A stretch of DNA of 64,000 nucleotides, taken from assembly GCA_032164295.1 (NCBI GenBank), contig JAJHTX010000002.1:930001-994000 (forward strand), in the 5' to 3' direction. A model generated the notes under the pieces. That model ran no database searches and was not told the origin of the DNA. It was given only the letters and a program-made list of their open reading frames with translations. Below, one piece after another: positions 10,865 to 22,009 of this stretch (positions are counted from its first letter, which is position 1; every line of letters starts with the position of its first letter). A program made the translations under genes and the position numbers. The stretch comes from Inonotus obliquus. Lineage: Eukaryota; Basidiomycota; Agaricomycetes; Hymenochaetales; Hymenochaetaceae.

Positions 10865-12519
10865 CTTCTTACTTCTCTTCGGACCACGGTACTTCTGCCG
10901 TCCTATCTACGCCTGCGGTTCCAACAAAGTACGAGCCTTCTGCGATTCGACAAGGCTAAGAACGATTGAGAACTGGTCCTGCATACGTTTAGCCAGACTT
11001 CTGCGCCAATACCAAATCACCAATCCCTACGCCCATCTTCCATCACAGTACCGAACCACCAGACTTCGATACCGATGATACCGATACCGTACCGTCCACC
11101 CATCCTGATACCGATGCTTAATAGTCCACGTCTAGTCGATACTATGCTCTCGACAGCCCATACCAGAGGAAAAGGCCCACAAAGCTGCGATCGGTATGCC
11201 ATACGTTGCTGCGAAGAGTTGGATCATGGTCGAAGCTCCAAGTCCGACGGTATGCCCTTCTGAACCGCCATACATCGATACCGACGATACCGGTGTTGAT
11301 ACCGATGGTCCGCTCCGGTACCGGAGTTCGTAACGTGTGCTAGGTCGAGACCACGCCCTTGGAGATCTACGTCGAGAGGAAGGTTGGGAAATGAATCATG
11401 TCCGCCGTACGCTGCTTCGATCTCGGAGGAGGCCATCGATCCGACTCAGAGGGGAAGCTAAGCAATGCCCAGTCAAGTCAGGCAACGCGTACCGATCGAT
11501 ATCGAGGGGCTCGAGCGATCTCGCTGATGCTCAGGGACGATCCCAGGGTACTGATTGGTACCGAGCGGTAGAGTACCCCATTGCCAAGGTTGGGTTGTAC
11601 CGACACGTCAACATCGGAGCACGCCGTCCGATCGATCGGTAGACGCCCAGACTGACGCCGCACAGATCATGATACCGGAACAAAGGTAAATCAGGATGAC
11701 GTGCTTCTCCTACGACAGGGACATTGCCAGGAGCGCCCATGCGGTAGCTTGAGACACGTCCTTATTTTAGCACTGGTCGACGTCGGTATCGCCGCCCTAC
11801 CTCGGTATCACTCGTCGTGAGTTTTCATTGGGTTCTTGTCTCGTCCCACCCTATTCTTAGCTACCCCCTGATAAAACTTCTTATTCATTCATCATCTTAT
11901 GTTTCCCCTGATTATAATTTTACATTCAATTCGACTTTATGTTCCATTTCTTGTACCGGATTACGGTACGATTCGACTTGTAAAAACCCCCCATTTGGTA
12001 TCTTGAATGGCTACGGTATTATGGTATTTATAGCCTGCATGTTCTACTGTAGCAAACCAGCTAATCTGAGAGGAACTTCCAGAGTGAAGGTCCGGGTTTT
12101 GCTCATCTCGTTCAAGCCCCCGTTCGCTCGTCTCGTCTCGTAGTCACCGGTATCGATACCGGTAGTCATCGTTCTCGTCTTCGTCGCCCTCGCCTCTCGT
12201 CTCACGACCAGTCCCATCAGAAACACCTCCTCAGCTCGCTTTCTCTACTGCTTCGTTCTCTCTACCGTGATACCGGACACCAGACGACTCGGTATCGACG
12301 GATTCGTCTCGGTATTGATCGTCTCCTGATACCTCGCCTCTTGAGCAGTCACCTATAGCCTCCTGTACTCATCAATCCAGCCAGGCCCTACCATTCTCTC
12401 TTGACGACTTGTCTGTGACTGTACGACTCAGTACCACCACGTACCGGCCCTCCCAACACATCTAAATCGTACCCCCCTCGTCCGGTACTTCTGATACCGG
12501 CCGCGTACTCGCACATTCA
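10861..12519 (+). repeat. repeat unit R3
   Basis: Same orientation as R1 but lacking its first ~75-95 bp, so it starts inside the ACCGCTTCTTACTTC stretch shared with R2. It ends CTCGCACATTCA. The 18-bp palindrome is at 12146-12163. R2+R3 form a near-perfect inverted repeat of about 3.4 kb centred at about 10860. Confidence 0.9.
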
Positions 12520-13630
12520 CCGAACGCCGAGAGTACCAGTACCGAGTGCCAAGAAACCCGGTACCGAGAATACCAAGAGTACTGAGTGCCGAGAAACCCG
12601 GTACCGAGACAAATTGACAATTCGACATGCTCTCATAATATGGATCGGACGTCTCCCTCTCTGGTATTCATTTCTGATGGTTGAACTATGCATGCCGGTT
12701 CTTTGGAGAAGCTCAGGGTCAGTATTCGCTAAGGTTTTCAGGTCCGGTAGTACCAGAAATGCATCAGTATCAATCAGCAGGGCTGCAGATCTCTTGTCCT
12801 GAGGACTTTTCATCTAGGGGTACTATATGCTACGTTTTCATTGGTATCTTGTCCTCCCTAACCCTTTCTTGTTGTCCCCCTAATGGCACTGCAATGTTCA
12901 CTTTCCTTGTTACAATTTTCTTCAGACTTTTCTTTGTTTTGATCTTTCTTTCTACTTTCTCCTTTTGGATTTATGAGCTAACTACGGTACAGTAGTATAA
13001 ATATCTCCTCCTGTACGTAGTAGCTCTCCAGGTAATCTTAGAAGCTAGCCTCTAGCATGAGGGCTCGGGTTTCCTCACCCCCTTCTCAGTTCCGTCTCAG
13101 TCTTGTCTCGATTTCCGTCCCAGTCCCATCCCAGTCCCATCTCAAGTGAACCTTCGGAGTTAGCCTCCTGTGTGAGGGCTCAGGTTTCCTTCCCAGTCCA
13201 GTCAACACTCTCAGCCACCAGCCTCCCCCAGTCTGTTTCTTGCTATACCACCCCGTGCTAGCTGTTTCCTTGCAGTACCGACCTGTACCGACATTTTTCC
13301 CACGGTACCGATGTTTTGTTATCCTTTGTATTCTGCACATCCACCTTTCGTTTCTGTACTGAGCTTTTGTTTTACAACATTTCTGCACATACCAATCCCG
13401 TTCGTTCAAGTTCCGACCTGTACCGACATTTTTCCCACGGTACCGACCCTCTCGATTCCGGACAAGAACACATCCCCCCCAACGTCTAGCTGATCCAGCA
13501 CCACTTTCTATTATTCCTTTGACTCCCTTTACATCCCTCTACTACAGACAACAAGTACCGTGAGCGTACTGGATAAGTACTGCCTCATTTGGCCCTCCCC
13601 GTTTTCTTATACCATACACCCCTCGACCGG
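12520..13630. repeat. spacer holding a diverged relative of the R unit
   Basis: Flanked by exact inverted ends CTCGCACATTCACCG and CGGTGAATGTGCGAG. Inside: two near-copies of a GTACCGAGTGCC...AAACCCGGTACCGAG block (12540-12610), a stretch resembling the conserved part of R units in order of motifs (TATAAATA, CCAGGTAATCTTAGAAG, GGGCTCGGGTTTCC), two AGCCTCY...GAGGGCTCRGGTTTCC blocks, and two copies of ACCTGTACCGACATTTTTCC (about 13282 and 13416). No coding potential seen. Confidence 0.6.
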
Positions 13631-15375
13631 TGAATGTGCGAGAACGCGGCCAGTATCAGAAGTACCGGACGAGGGGGGTACAATTTAGGTGCGTTGGGAG
13701 GGCCGGTACGTAGCGGTACTAAGTTGTACTGTCACAGACAAGTCGTCAAGAGAGATAATAGGGCCTGGCTCGATTGATGAGTACAGGGGGCTCTAGGTGA
13801 CCGCTCGAGAGACGAGGTATCAGGAGACGATCGATACCGAGTCGAATCCGTCGATACCGAGTCGTTTGTTGTCCGGTATCACGGTAGAGAGAACGAAGCA
13901 GTAGAGAAGACGAGCAGAGGGGATGTTTCTGATAGGACTAGTTGTGAGACGAGATGCGAGGACGACGAAGACGATATCGACGACTACCGGTATCGATACC
14001 GGCGACTACGAGACGAGACGAACGAATGGGGACTTGAACGAGATGAGCAAAACCCGGACCTTCACTCTGGAAGTTCCTCTCAGATTAGCTGGTCCGCTAC
14101 AGTAGAACATGCAGGCTATAAATACCATAATACCATAGCCATTCAAGATACCAAATGGGGAGTTTTTACAAGTCGAATCGTACCGCAATCCGGTACAAGA
14201 AAGGGAACATAAAGTCGAATTGAATGTAAAAATATAATCAGGGGAAACATAAGATGATGAATGAATAAGAAGTTTTATCAGGGGGTAGCTAAGAATAGGA
14301 TGGGATGAGACAAGAACCCAATGAAAACTCACGACGAGTGATACCGAGGTAGGGCGGCGGTACTGACATTGACCAGCGCTAAAATAAGGACGTGTCTCAA
14401 GCTACCGCATGGGTGCTCCTGGCGATGTCCCTGTCGTCTCCTTCGCAGGAGAAGCACGTCATCCTGATTTACCTTTGTTCTGGTATCATGATCCATGCGG
14501 CGTCAGTCTGGGCGTCTACCGATTGATCGGATGGCGTGCTCCGATGTCGATGTGTCGGTACAACCCAACCTTGGCAATGGAGTACTCTACCGCTCGGTAC
14601 CAATCAGTACCCTGGGATCGTCCCTGGGCATCAACGAGATCGCTCAAGCCCCTCGATATCGATCGGTACGCGTTGCCTGACTCGACTGGGCATTGCTTGG
14701 CTTCCCCTCCGAGTCAGATCGATGGCCTCCTCCGAGATCGAGCGGACCTGATTCATTTCCCAACCTTCCTCTCGACGTAGATCTCCAAGGGCGTGGTCTC
14801 GACCTAGCACACGTTACGAACTCCGGTACCGGAGCGGACCATCGGTATCAACACCGGTATCGTCGGTATCGATGTATGGCGGTTCAGAAGGGCATACCGT
14901 CGGACTTGGAGCTTCGACCATGATCCAACTCTTCGCAGCAACGTATGGCATACCGATCGCAGCTTTGTGGGCCTTTTCCTCTGGTATGGGCTGTCGAGAG
15001 CATAGTATCGACTAGACGTGGACTATTAAGCATCGGTATCAGGATGGGTGGACGGTACGGTATCGGTATCATCGGTATCGAAGTCTGGTGGTTCGGTACT
15101 GTGATGGAAGATGGGCGTAGGGATTGGTGATTTGGTATTGGTGCAGAAGTCTGGCTAAACGTATGCAGGACCAGTTCTCAATCGTTCTTAGCCTTGTCGA
15201 ATCGCAGAAGCCTCATACTTTGTTGGAACCGCAGGCGTAGATAGGACGGCAGAAGTACCATGGTCCGAAGAGAAGTAAGAAGCGGTAGAATCACAGAATT
15301 AAGCCCATATCGATCGTAGCCTCCGGTATTACTCTTTACCGGTACCTTTGGTACCGGCCGCGATCTCGCACATTT
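13631..15375 (-). repeat. repeat unit R4, the only copy with both termini
   Basis: 1745 bp. The left end TGAATGTGCGAGAACGCGG and the right end, on the minus strand TAAATGTGCGAGATCGCGG, are imperfect ~38-bp inverted repeats that also include GGTACC-like cores. The 18-bp palindrome is at 13986-14003 with its last base changed. TG...CA-like ends plus an internal TATA element would fit a solo LTR; long matching ends would fit a MITE-like TIR element. No target duplication was recognised, so the class stays open. Confidence 0.75.
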
Positions 15376-16214
15376 AGCGATAGTTTTGAAACTGCAGAAA
15401 ACGAGAAACAAAATGACTCCGCAATGGATAGCAAATCAGACTTGCACTTACCGAGGCCCAAATCAATATAACTAAGGGTCATGAAAGATTATCCAGCTGG
15501 ACGTTGAGGGTACCAACTTGACCTAACCAAGTGGATTGAGTACACTGAGAGAATTTTGGGCTTTACGTCTTTGACTAAAGCCTACCTGAGAGTCCCGATC
15601 CATTAAGAGTCGACGGTGCAGGCGCGAGGCATCACAGTCAGACCAAGACATGTGACATGATCAAATATAGAAGTTACCTATATATATGACAGATGCGCCG
15701 GTCAGCACTAGGTGCTCCCATTATCCTTTCTGAAAACGACACCAAAATGATCGAACTCACCATCAAAGCTTTGCAAGGAAAGGTCTTCGAGGTCAACATC
15801 TCGGCTGTGCTACTAGTTGATTCCTTATGGATTGGTCCTGCAGATCAATGTGGATGAGAAGACTTCATCGTAGTAGCAAAATCTAACAAAACATATCTAC
15901 TGGCAGAACACCACGCAGTTGACCTACAGAAGCTGATTTACTCTGGTGAGTTTCTTAGGACTGGTATGTAACGTTATTTAATGCATATACAGGCAAGATG
16001 CTCCAGGATAGAGAGCCCAACAAGTCTTATAATATCAAGAAGAAAACAGACTTCATCATTCTCATGGTACTGGTCCATCGCTGCAACATTTTCTTACCTC
16101 TTAGTAGTCCAAGCCAACATCAAATGCTGCTCCTGCAACAACAGAATGGATGCCTGCTCTGGCCGCTGCAGTTGCACCTTCTACCACGACTCTGTGTGTC
16201 CATAGACGTTACTC
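15376..16214. other. degenerate interior of the large element
   Basis: No intact gene. There are short coding-like traces on the plus strand (for example DFIVVAKSNKTYLLAEHHA near 15865-15925) and a Cys-rich stretch at 16115-16205 (NIKCCSCNNRMDACSGRCSC) that looks like the Cys-rich tail of some transposable-element proteins. Stops and frame breaks prevent a model. Confidence 0.35.
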
Positions 16215-16720
16215 CTGTGCCCGCCCATTGCCTGCCTGTTGCCCGCCTATCACCTGCCCGTTGCCTGCCTGTTGCCCACCTATCACCTGCCCATTGCCCT
16301 CTTGTCGCCCTCCCATTGCCCTCTCATTGCCCGCTCACCACCCACTCATAGCCCGCCTGTCACCTATTGCTTGCTCATTGTCCTCCCATTGCCCGCTTGT
16401 CACCCTCCCATCACCTGCTCACTGCCCTCTCATCGCCCGCTCGATATCTACCCAGACGACACTTATAATATGAACCAGGATGATATTCTATTGTATATTT
16501 TAAATATCAGCTAAGTAGATATACTAATTTATATTTAAAATATTGCTAAGTAGATACTTATTATGTCGATTTGCGTATCACAACCCAACTGATATTTAAA
16601 ATGCCAACACGTGACTTATATTTTAAATATCAACCCGTCGGATATCCTTATTGCTATTTAAAATGACAAAGAAGAAAACATTTTAAATTCTGACCTCACC
16701 TCTATCTTGATTTGCCCGCT
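16215..16720 (-). repeat. right terminal inverted repeat
   Basis: Inverted counterpart of 6026-6510: a C-rich minisatellite (GCCCGCCTATCACCT variants, 16215-16440), then ATATTTTAAATAT-like motifs, ending GATTTGCCCGCT at 16709-16720. Motif order is collinear with the left arm when reversed. Confidence 0.8.
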
Positions 16721-16726
16721 GTGCAC

Positions 16727-19152
16727 TCTCTGTTACCACCACTGTCTCACCATGGGAAAATGGTGTAAAACTCCTAACTCTCGCCAGTTATCTCCTGGCT
16801 CATCAAAGGACATCAGGTGTCCCTGTGCACCTTTATATCACAGGACCTATTTGTTGGAGTGCTACTAGGCTTCATTCTCTTGCCGATCAATGCATCAATG
16901 CCAGAAAAGAAAAAGTTGTCTGTTTTACCTCCTTTTGTCTACATGCTTGCACCACTCTCCTTTTCCCACCAATCCATGGGCAGTCTGGGTCTGTCCTGTC
17001 TTAGGTTCTTGAAAGCTGTAAAGGTCCTCATACAGTTGTATACCAGGATGAGTGAAGTGTCAAGCCTTTCTGTGTCTGTGCGCCAACTTTTTCCTGCTTA
17101 ATTGGCCCTATGGGGACTCCTCGGGGGGACTTGTAGTACTAGGGCCCAGTCTTCAACCCTTGGGGTCAACCATAAAGGATTCACCCAATCTTACGAAAAG
17201 ACACTTGGTTGGTTCTAATTATTAGGAAGTGTGGTAGTACTTCCCAATGAGAACCTCAGCAGAAGGGAGGTAAGGTCGGTACAAGTACAGAAGTTACTCC
17301 ATATAGGTAGGATCGGGAGGACGGCTAATGGAGGAAGAGGGTTACAGCAGATTAAAGGAAAGTACATGAGGAATTACTAACTACTCTGGACAAGGTTGGA
17401 GGGAGAGACAGAGTTTAGAATAGTCAGGAGTCTCACAACTAGCTCGCTGTCGGTAGGCGCCAGAACAGGTCAACACTGGGCTTTACCCTTAGCTGCTGCA
17501 GGTGTAGTTCCTAGACAGGTATGTCAGGGATCCACAGAGCTCAACTATGAGACAGAGTAGAAGGAGATCAGAAAGGCATGATAGATCACACCAACTCAAC
17601 AGAGTACAAGCTTGGAGACCGGGAGTGTAGTCAGCACAGTCCTCTCATAGGTAGATAGCTAGGCATCATTCTATCTACCCTACTGAAGTTCTTACAACAG
17701 ACGACATAACCAAGTTCTGACAGCTCATGGCCAAAGACACAAGAAAGATCAGGCTTTGCCCCCTAGTGATCACACATAGAGACAAAACTACAATACAGGG
17801 AGATATTAAAAGACACCAAAGCTGAGAAAAGCTTTGGTATCTCTTGTCCTCCCTTTATACCAGTGTCATATAGCTACGGCTCGATTATATAAAGGAAGGA
17901 AAAGGAATGTGGAGGTCGTGGGTTCAAGTCACAACACAGGTAGGAATAATAAAGGGAAAGAAATGATGAAAACTAAGGAATAGATAGGTGAAGGATACAT
18001 GGTGATACAAGAGAAAGGAGTAAAGACAGTAACTCACAATATCTTCTGTAAGTTGTTAGTGTCAGCATAGCCAGAGGGATTTAGTAGGAAGAAAGGCAGT
18101 AGTAAGCAGATGTCATCCAGGGTCTGAGTCCCCAGGCCAACTAAGTCGAGGCTGTCCTATGACTTCTACCTACAGCCTAGATAGGAAGAGTACAACAATG
18201 CTAGCGCACATCAGCCCGATAAGGTACTACACTATTACAGTGTGATATACATCTGAGACATCGAGAAGGAAGGCTTGGCTAAGACCAATGGCTACTTTGG
18301 ATAAATGAGTACCGTAGTAAGAAGGTAAAGAGGAAGGAGATAAAAATGATCATGAGTCCTGAATATGATAAGGGGGAAGGAAGAGGTAAGAGTGCTAGCC
18401 TTAGTAAGGACTAGTGCAATAGAAGGAGGAGAAAGGGTAAGGAGAAATATGGAAAGGTAAGATCGACATTAGACCAAAGTCCATATTGAAATAAGAATAG
18501 TTATTTTAGACAGAATTGACACAGATCTCTAAGATGGCTATTGATTCTACAGCTATAGTAACTTCAGAGATTTGGATTGACCCCTCTTTTGAGGCAACAA
18601 CCAGATCTAGATGCCAATCCTACCAGATCAGCACCTCCAAATTAACAGTTTCAGCCTTTAGGAATCAATAAAGGCATAGATGGTTAAGTGAGCAAGTGTG
18701 AGTTGGGATTACTCTGTCAGGTACTGATACTAATATGCTTACTGTGTCCAAGGTCTGGAATGTTACAGGGATTGACTGATGGAGGTATGTTACTTTGTAG
18801 GTGCAGTATAACAGATGTTTGGCATGTTATAGGTTGTATTCATCAGAGGTCCAGTGCATTATAGGCTTAATATATGATGGGTCTTGTCCTGAAGGTCTGG
18901 TTCCTAGGGAGCTGGGTGATATATGGAAAGTAGAGAATATGATCAGAACTCAGGATTGACATAGGTTGGGATTCTTATATGTTAGGATTCTCATATGTTA
19001 GGATTGTTGTAGATCAGGATCATCATAGTCTGGGACATAGTAAGTGTGCCATACTGTACGGACTAGTGCAGAGCACTACAGTACTTCTGCCTATTTTACC
19101 AAATTCATTGTCTTATATGCCAACACAAGAACAAAGATTTTTTCCCGATGTA
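16727..19152. other. gene-free, decayed repetitive-looking DNA
   Basis: About 2.4 kb, relatively rich in AGGAAG/GGTAGT words, without a supported ORF. Local repeats include the triple GGGATTCTTATATGTTAG-type unit at 18965-19010. A GGGTTCAAGTC stretch at 17920-17932 resembles a tRNA B box but lacks a cloverleaf. Probably an old mobile element between the large TIR element and the distal duplication copy. Confidence 0.4.
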
Positions 19153-21815
19153 AGAGAGCAAATCATGAGTCAATCAATCCAATTTGGTCAATCGACACTT
19201 ACTGGCTCGGAATTTGATCATTCCATCATACAGATATATGAATACTCAATCAGTCTTATATTCTGCCCCTTTTTCTCATAAATACTGAAGAGAAAAATAT
19301 GTAGGGTAAGTTGTCAGTTTCAATAGTCAATCGACTAGCCCATAACTTTACTCAAATGAGATTTCTACGCAGAACGACGCTTAGGGGGTTTAAATCATGA
19401 GGTTCAGAAGCTATACTTAACAACTGAAATGAATATACAAATCCGTTCAGTGTTATCTTGAGTGAAGCTTCAATGGTGAACTGAACGACAGATGATGTAT
19501 AAGGGATGGTGTCTCGTGTATTGGAAAAATCGAAAGGAAAATGACATTCTCAAGTCTAATGCGTCAGCAACTCCCACCACGCCAAGGAACAAGGACTGGG
19601 TTATCACTGCGGCGCTTCCATGACCTTGCCGTCCGAAGGATCGGAAAGTTGCAGCCTGGATCCTGGGACACTAGCGGAGTCGCTCCTAACCAAGCATTTC
19701 CTATCCGTGTCGCGGTTTTGAGTGTTTCTGTCTATCTGAGACGGAGTACGGCTTGGGGAAAGCCACTCCAACGCGACGTCGACATCAATCAGCGCAGCGC
19801 CCGCGCCTATTGGAAAGTCAATGTGCTCGCGAGTAAGTACGAAGTGAGTGGTATGAGATGGAATCTGGTCTTCTGAAGCCGAGGAAGTCGAGACAAGGGG
19901 CATATGAAAGGCGGGAATGAACCAAAACCAGCCCATGAAAACCTGTCCCATGTAGATCTTTGCGCGAACTTCGCGCGCAGCATCAAGAACCACACCCTTT
20001 TCCCTGCTAGTATGATTCGTGCTATGGGCAAGTCCAATATCCGAGGTTCTGGTGGACGACTCAGCTTCACGATTTGGCCGTATTGTAACGGAGCGACGCG
20101 ACTCTGAATCAATTGACCGTCTCGCAACTGGCTCTCCTATCGCTTCCTGTAGTACTTCCCACTTTTGTTCGGTAAGTGGACGAAGTGTGTGACATACCAC
20201 GATTCCATCCTGAAGCGAACGGGATCGTCATTATCAGCGTCTGAAAGGACATGCAGAACACTGCACCTCTGATCTTTGGATAACAGGCAACCCGTCTAAG
20301 TGCCCGAGGCGGCCAAAGCTTCTTATCATCTTGAATTTATCCCATTTACCGTCTGTGAACAACTCGCTCAACTCACTCTCCTCCGGCATGTAGTCCGAGC
20401 CTTCGCGCCTCTTCCCCAGATTTCCATCCTTCATCCTCGTGTGCTTCTCCCATCTCTCAAGCGTGTCCACGAACTTATCGTCATATCGGGCAAGCGAGAC
20501 CCAAACGGGACCTCGACCACGTTGCTGCTCGCCGTACTTCGCACGGTTCGTCTTCTCGATCAAACGATTGGCAAAACTCACCAGTTTAGCCTTCATGCCC
20601 ACGCGAACTCGAACACGTATTTCGAGCAAGCGGACACGCGGAAGCGGTACCTGCCAGAAATTTCGAGGAGCTGCGTTTGCAAGGAGTTGGGACCAGTAAT
20701 GTAGCCATCGACGCTGGCTTGGAATGGACACACCGTGTCTAGGCCTCTTATTCGGCGACGATGACAATCTCATGCGCTGGGCTGTATGTAATGCTAGGAC
20801 ATCGTCTAACAATACCCCTTTCTCCGGCTTTGGGACATCCGCGGAGTCACTGGTCCCGGGGCGTCGTGTAGGATCCGAGTCGAGCAGAGCATTTGCAGGC
20901 GGTCCTGAGACGACAGGAGGAGCACCTCCCTCACTATTAAGTTTTGTACTGCCCTCTCCTTTTCCTTCCTCGGCCCTCACCACTTTCAGTTCTTGGGCTT
21001 CTGCGTCCGCATCTTCGACTTCAACTGTCTTTAATATGTCATCAGCACGTTGTTTCGCCCATTCTTTCTTTGCCATGCTGCGTTGTAGCTTGGGAGGTGT
21101 CGGTGTCTTGTCCAAGGAAAGAAGGTAAGCACATGCCAATGTTCCAGATCGACCCTTGCCAGCTACATTAAACTGATAAGTCGCGAACCTTGCGCAGAAA
21201 TCTGTTTCTTCACCTTTGCAATGTAATACTGCAACTCGATCTGGCGAGCCAGAAAGCCATTCTCGAGCTTCGCGCACAAAGAGCGGTAAGATAGCGAGAG
21301 GAGGGGCACTGTGCGTGTGTCAATCTGGGCAGAATTTTGGCAGGAGCCAATATACTTACTGGTGATCAGGAAAAGGATACCGACTCACACGACCATGAAA
21401 GAAACTGCTAGGATAGGAATTCTCGCGAAGCGGACAGAAATTGAAGATCCAGTAGTTTTCGCCATGTCGATGGTCCAAGAATTTCTTGGCATCCTCTCTA
21501 CGATTTCTGTAAATGCCCTTGACACCTGCAGCAGGAAACCCCATGATAATAATATGGTCTGTCACATAGACCAGGTCGAGCTCAAGGTTGAGATCCTTGT
21601 CCTTGAAACGCGCCTTGCGTCCAGACACAATTTGACGAACGAAATTCGCCATTCAGATTGTATCGATCAACGTCGTAGCTAGCCAAAGTTACCAGATAAG
21701 TAAGATAGCAATCCTGTGGTAAACGACAAGAGGACGATTGCGAACATTCAAACAAATGAAAAGTACTATGTACATAGTAGTTCAAGGAGGTTGATGATGT
21801 CAGCGTGGTGCAAAC
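19153..21815. repeat. segmental duplication, distal copy
   Basis: Direct copy of 3538-5915, carrying the full-length phosphatase gene. The two copies are about 15.6 kb apart, same orientation. Confidence 0.9.
19604..21652 (-). CDS. TEP1: PTEN/TEP1-type phosphoinositide 3-phosphatase (copy 2, full length)
   Basis: Dephosphorylates PIP3 or related lipids at the plasma membrane (family knowledge). Exons 21652-21360, 21308-21214, 21162-20285 and 20209-19604 sum to 1872 nt, 623 aa. Seen: N-terminal MANFVRQIVSGRKARF (PIP-binding-like start), LELDLVYVTDHIIIMGFPA, YRNRRED, YPFPDH. The exact PTEN-class P-loop HCKAGKGRSG is rebuilt across the second intron (Cys128, Lys132, Arg134), followed by CAYLLSL. 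A ~90-residue low-complexity acidic/Ser-Pro insert precedes a C2-like half (RLLEIRVRVRVGMKAKL, AREVRAKIYMGQVFMGWFWFIPAFHMPL). It starts 357 bp from the divergent synthase gene at 22010. Compared with human PTEN the P-loop is canonical except Ser for Thr. Function as a lipid phosphatase is likely; a role linked to the neighbouring synthase is not shown. Confidence 0.88.
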
Positions 21816-22009
21816 GTCACGTCACAATGCGTGACACTCACGTGCCGTGACCCACAATGCTAAATTTTATTTTTGATTCCATTTACTGTAACTGTGACCA
21901 TCAGTGGTTCTTGTACACGCCGCCTAGAACTTCTGCTCGTGATGCTGTATCAATATGATAGACGAAGAAAGACAGTTTTCTTATCATTCAACGTCCATCT
22001 TCCTACGAG
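21653..22009. promoter_or_regulatory. divergent promoter shared by phosphatase and synthase genes
   Basis: 357 bp between the two start codons. It carries an E-box CACGTG (21839-21844) and four GTCAC/GTGAC pentamers (21816-21820, 21821-21825, 21831-21835, 21847-21851). The cluster lies just beyond the end of the duplicated segment, so phosphatase copy 1 lacks it. Binding proteins are unknown. Confidence 0.5.

Larger units (their letters stand above)
6026..16720. mobile_element. large composite element with ~0.5 kb terminal inverted repeats
   Basis: About 10.7 kb bounded by inverted repeats. The outer ends read GCGGGCAAATCAGGATGG at 6026 and, on the minus strand from 16720, AGCGGGCAAATCAAGATAG. 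Both ends continue with AT-rich TTTTAAAT-type repeats and then a GGGCGAYGAGAGG-type minisatellite. No intact transposase is visible, only degraded coding traces near each end. The interior holds four ~1.7 kb units in alternating orientation and a host gene fragment. Size, TIRs and lack of an ORF suggest a non-autonomous or dead DNA transposon that served as a landing site for other elements. No target-site duplication was recognised. Superfamily undetermined. Confidence 0.7.

Noticed and set aside
16200..16480. CRISPR-like regular repeat
   Set aside because: Units are 9-15 bp, degenerate and without unique spacers, in a eukaryotic genome; a minisatellite.
17870..17945. Possible tRNA or tRNA-derived SINE (B-box-like GGGTTCAAGTC)
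   Set aside because: The T stem does not pair, no A box at the right distance and no acceptor stem.
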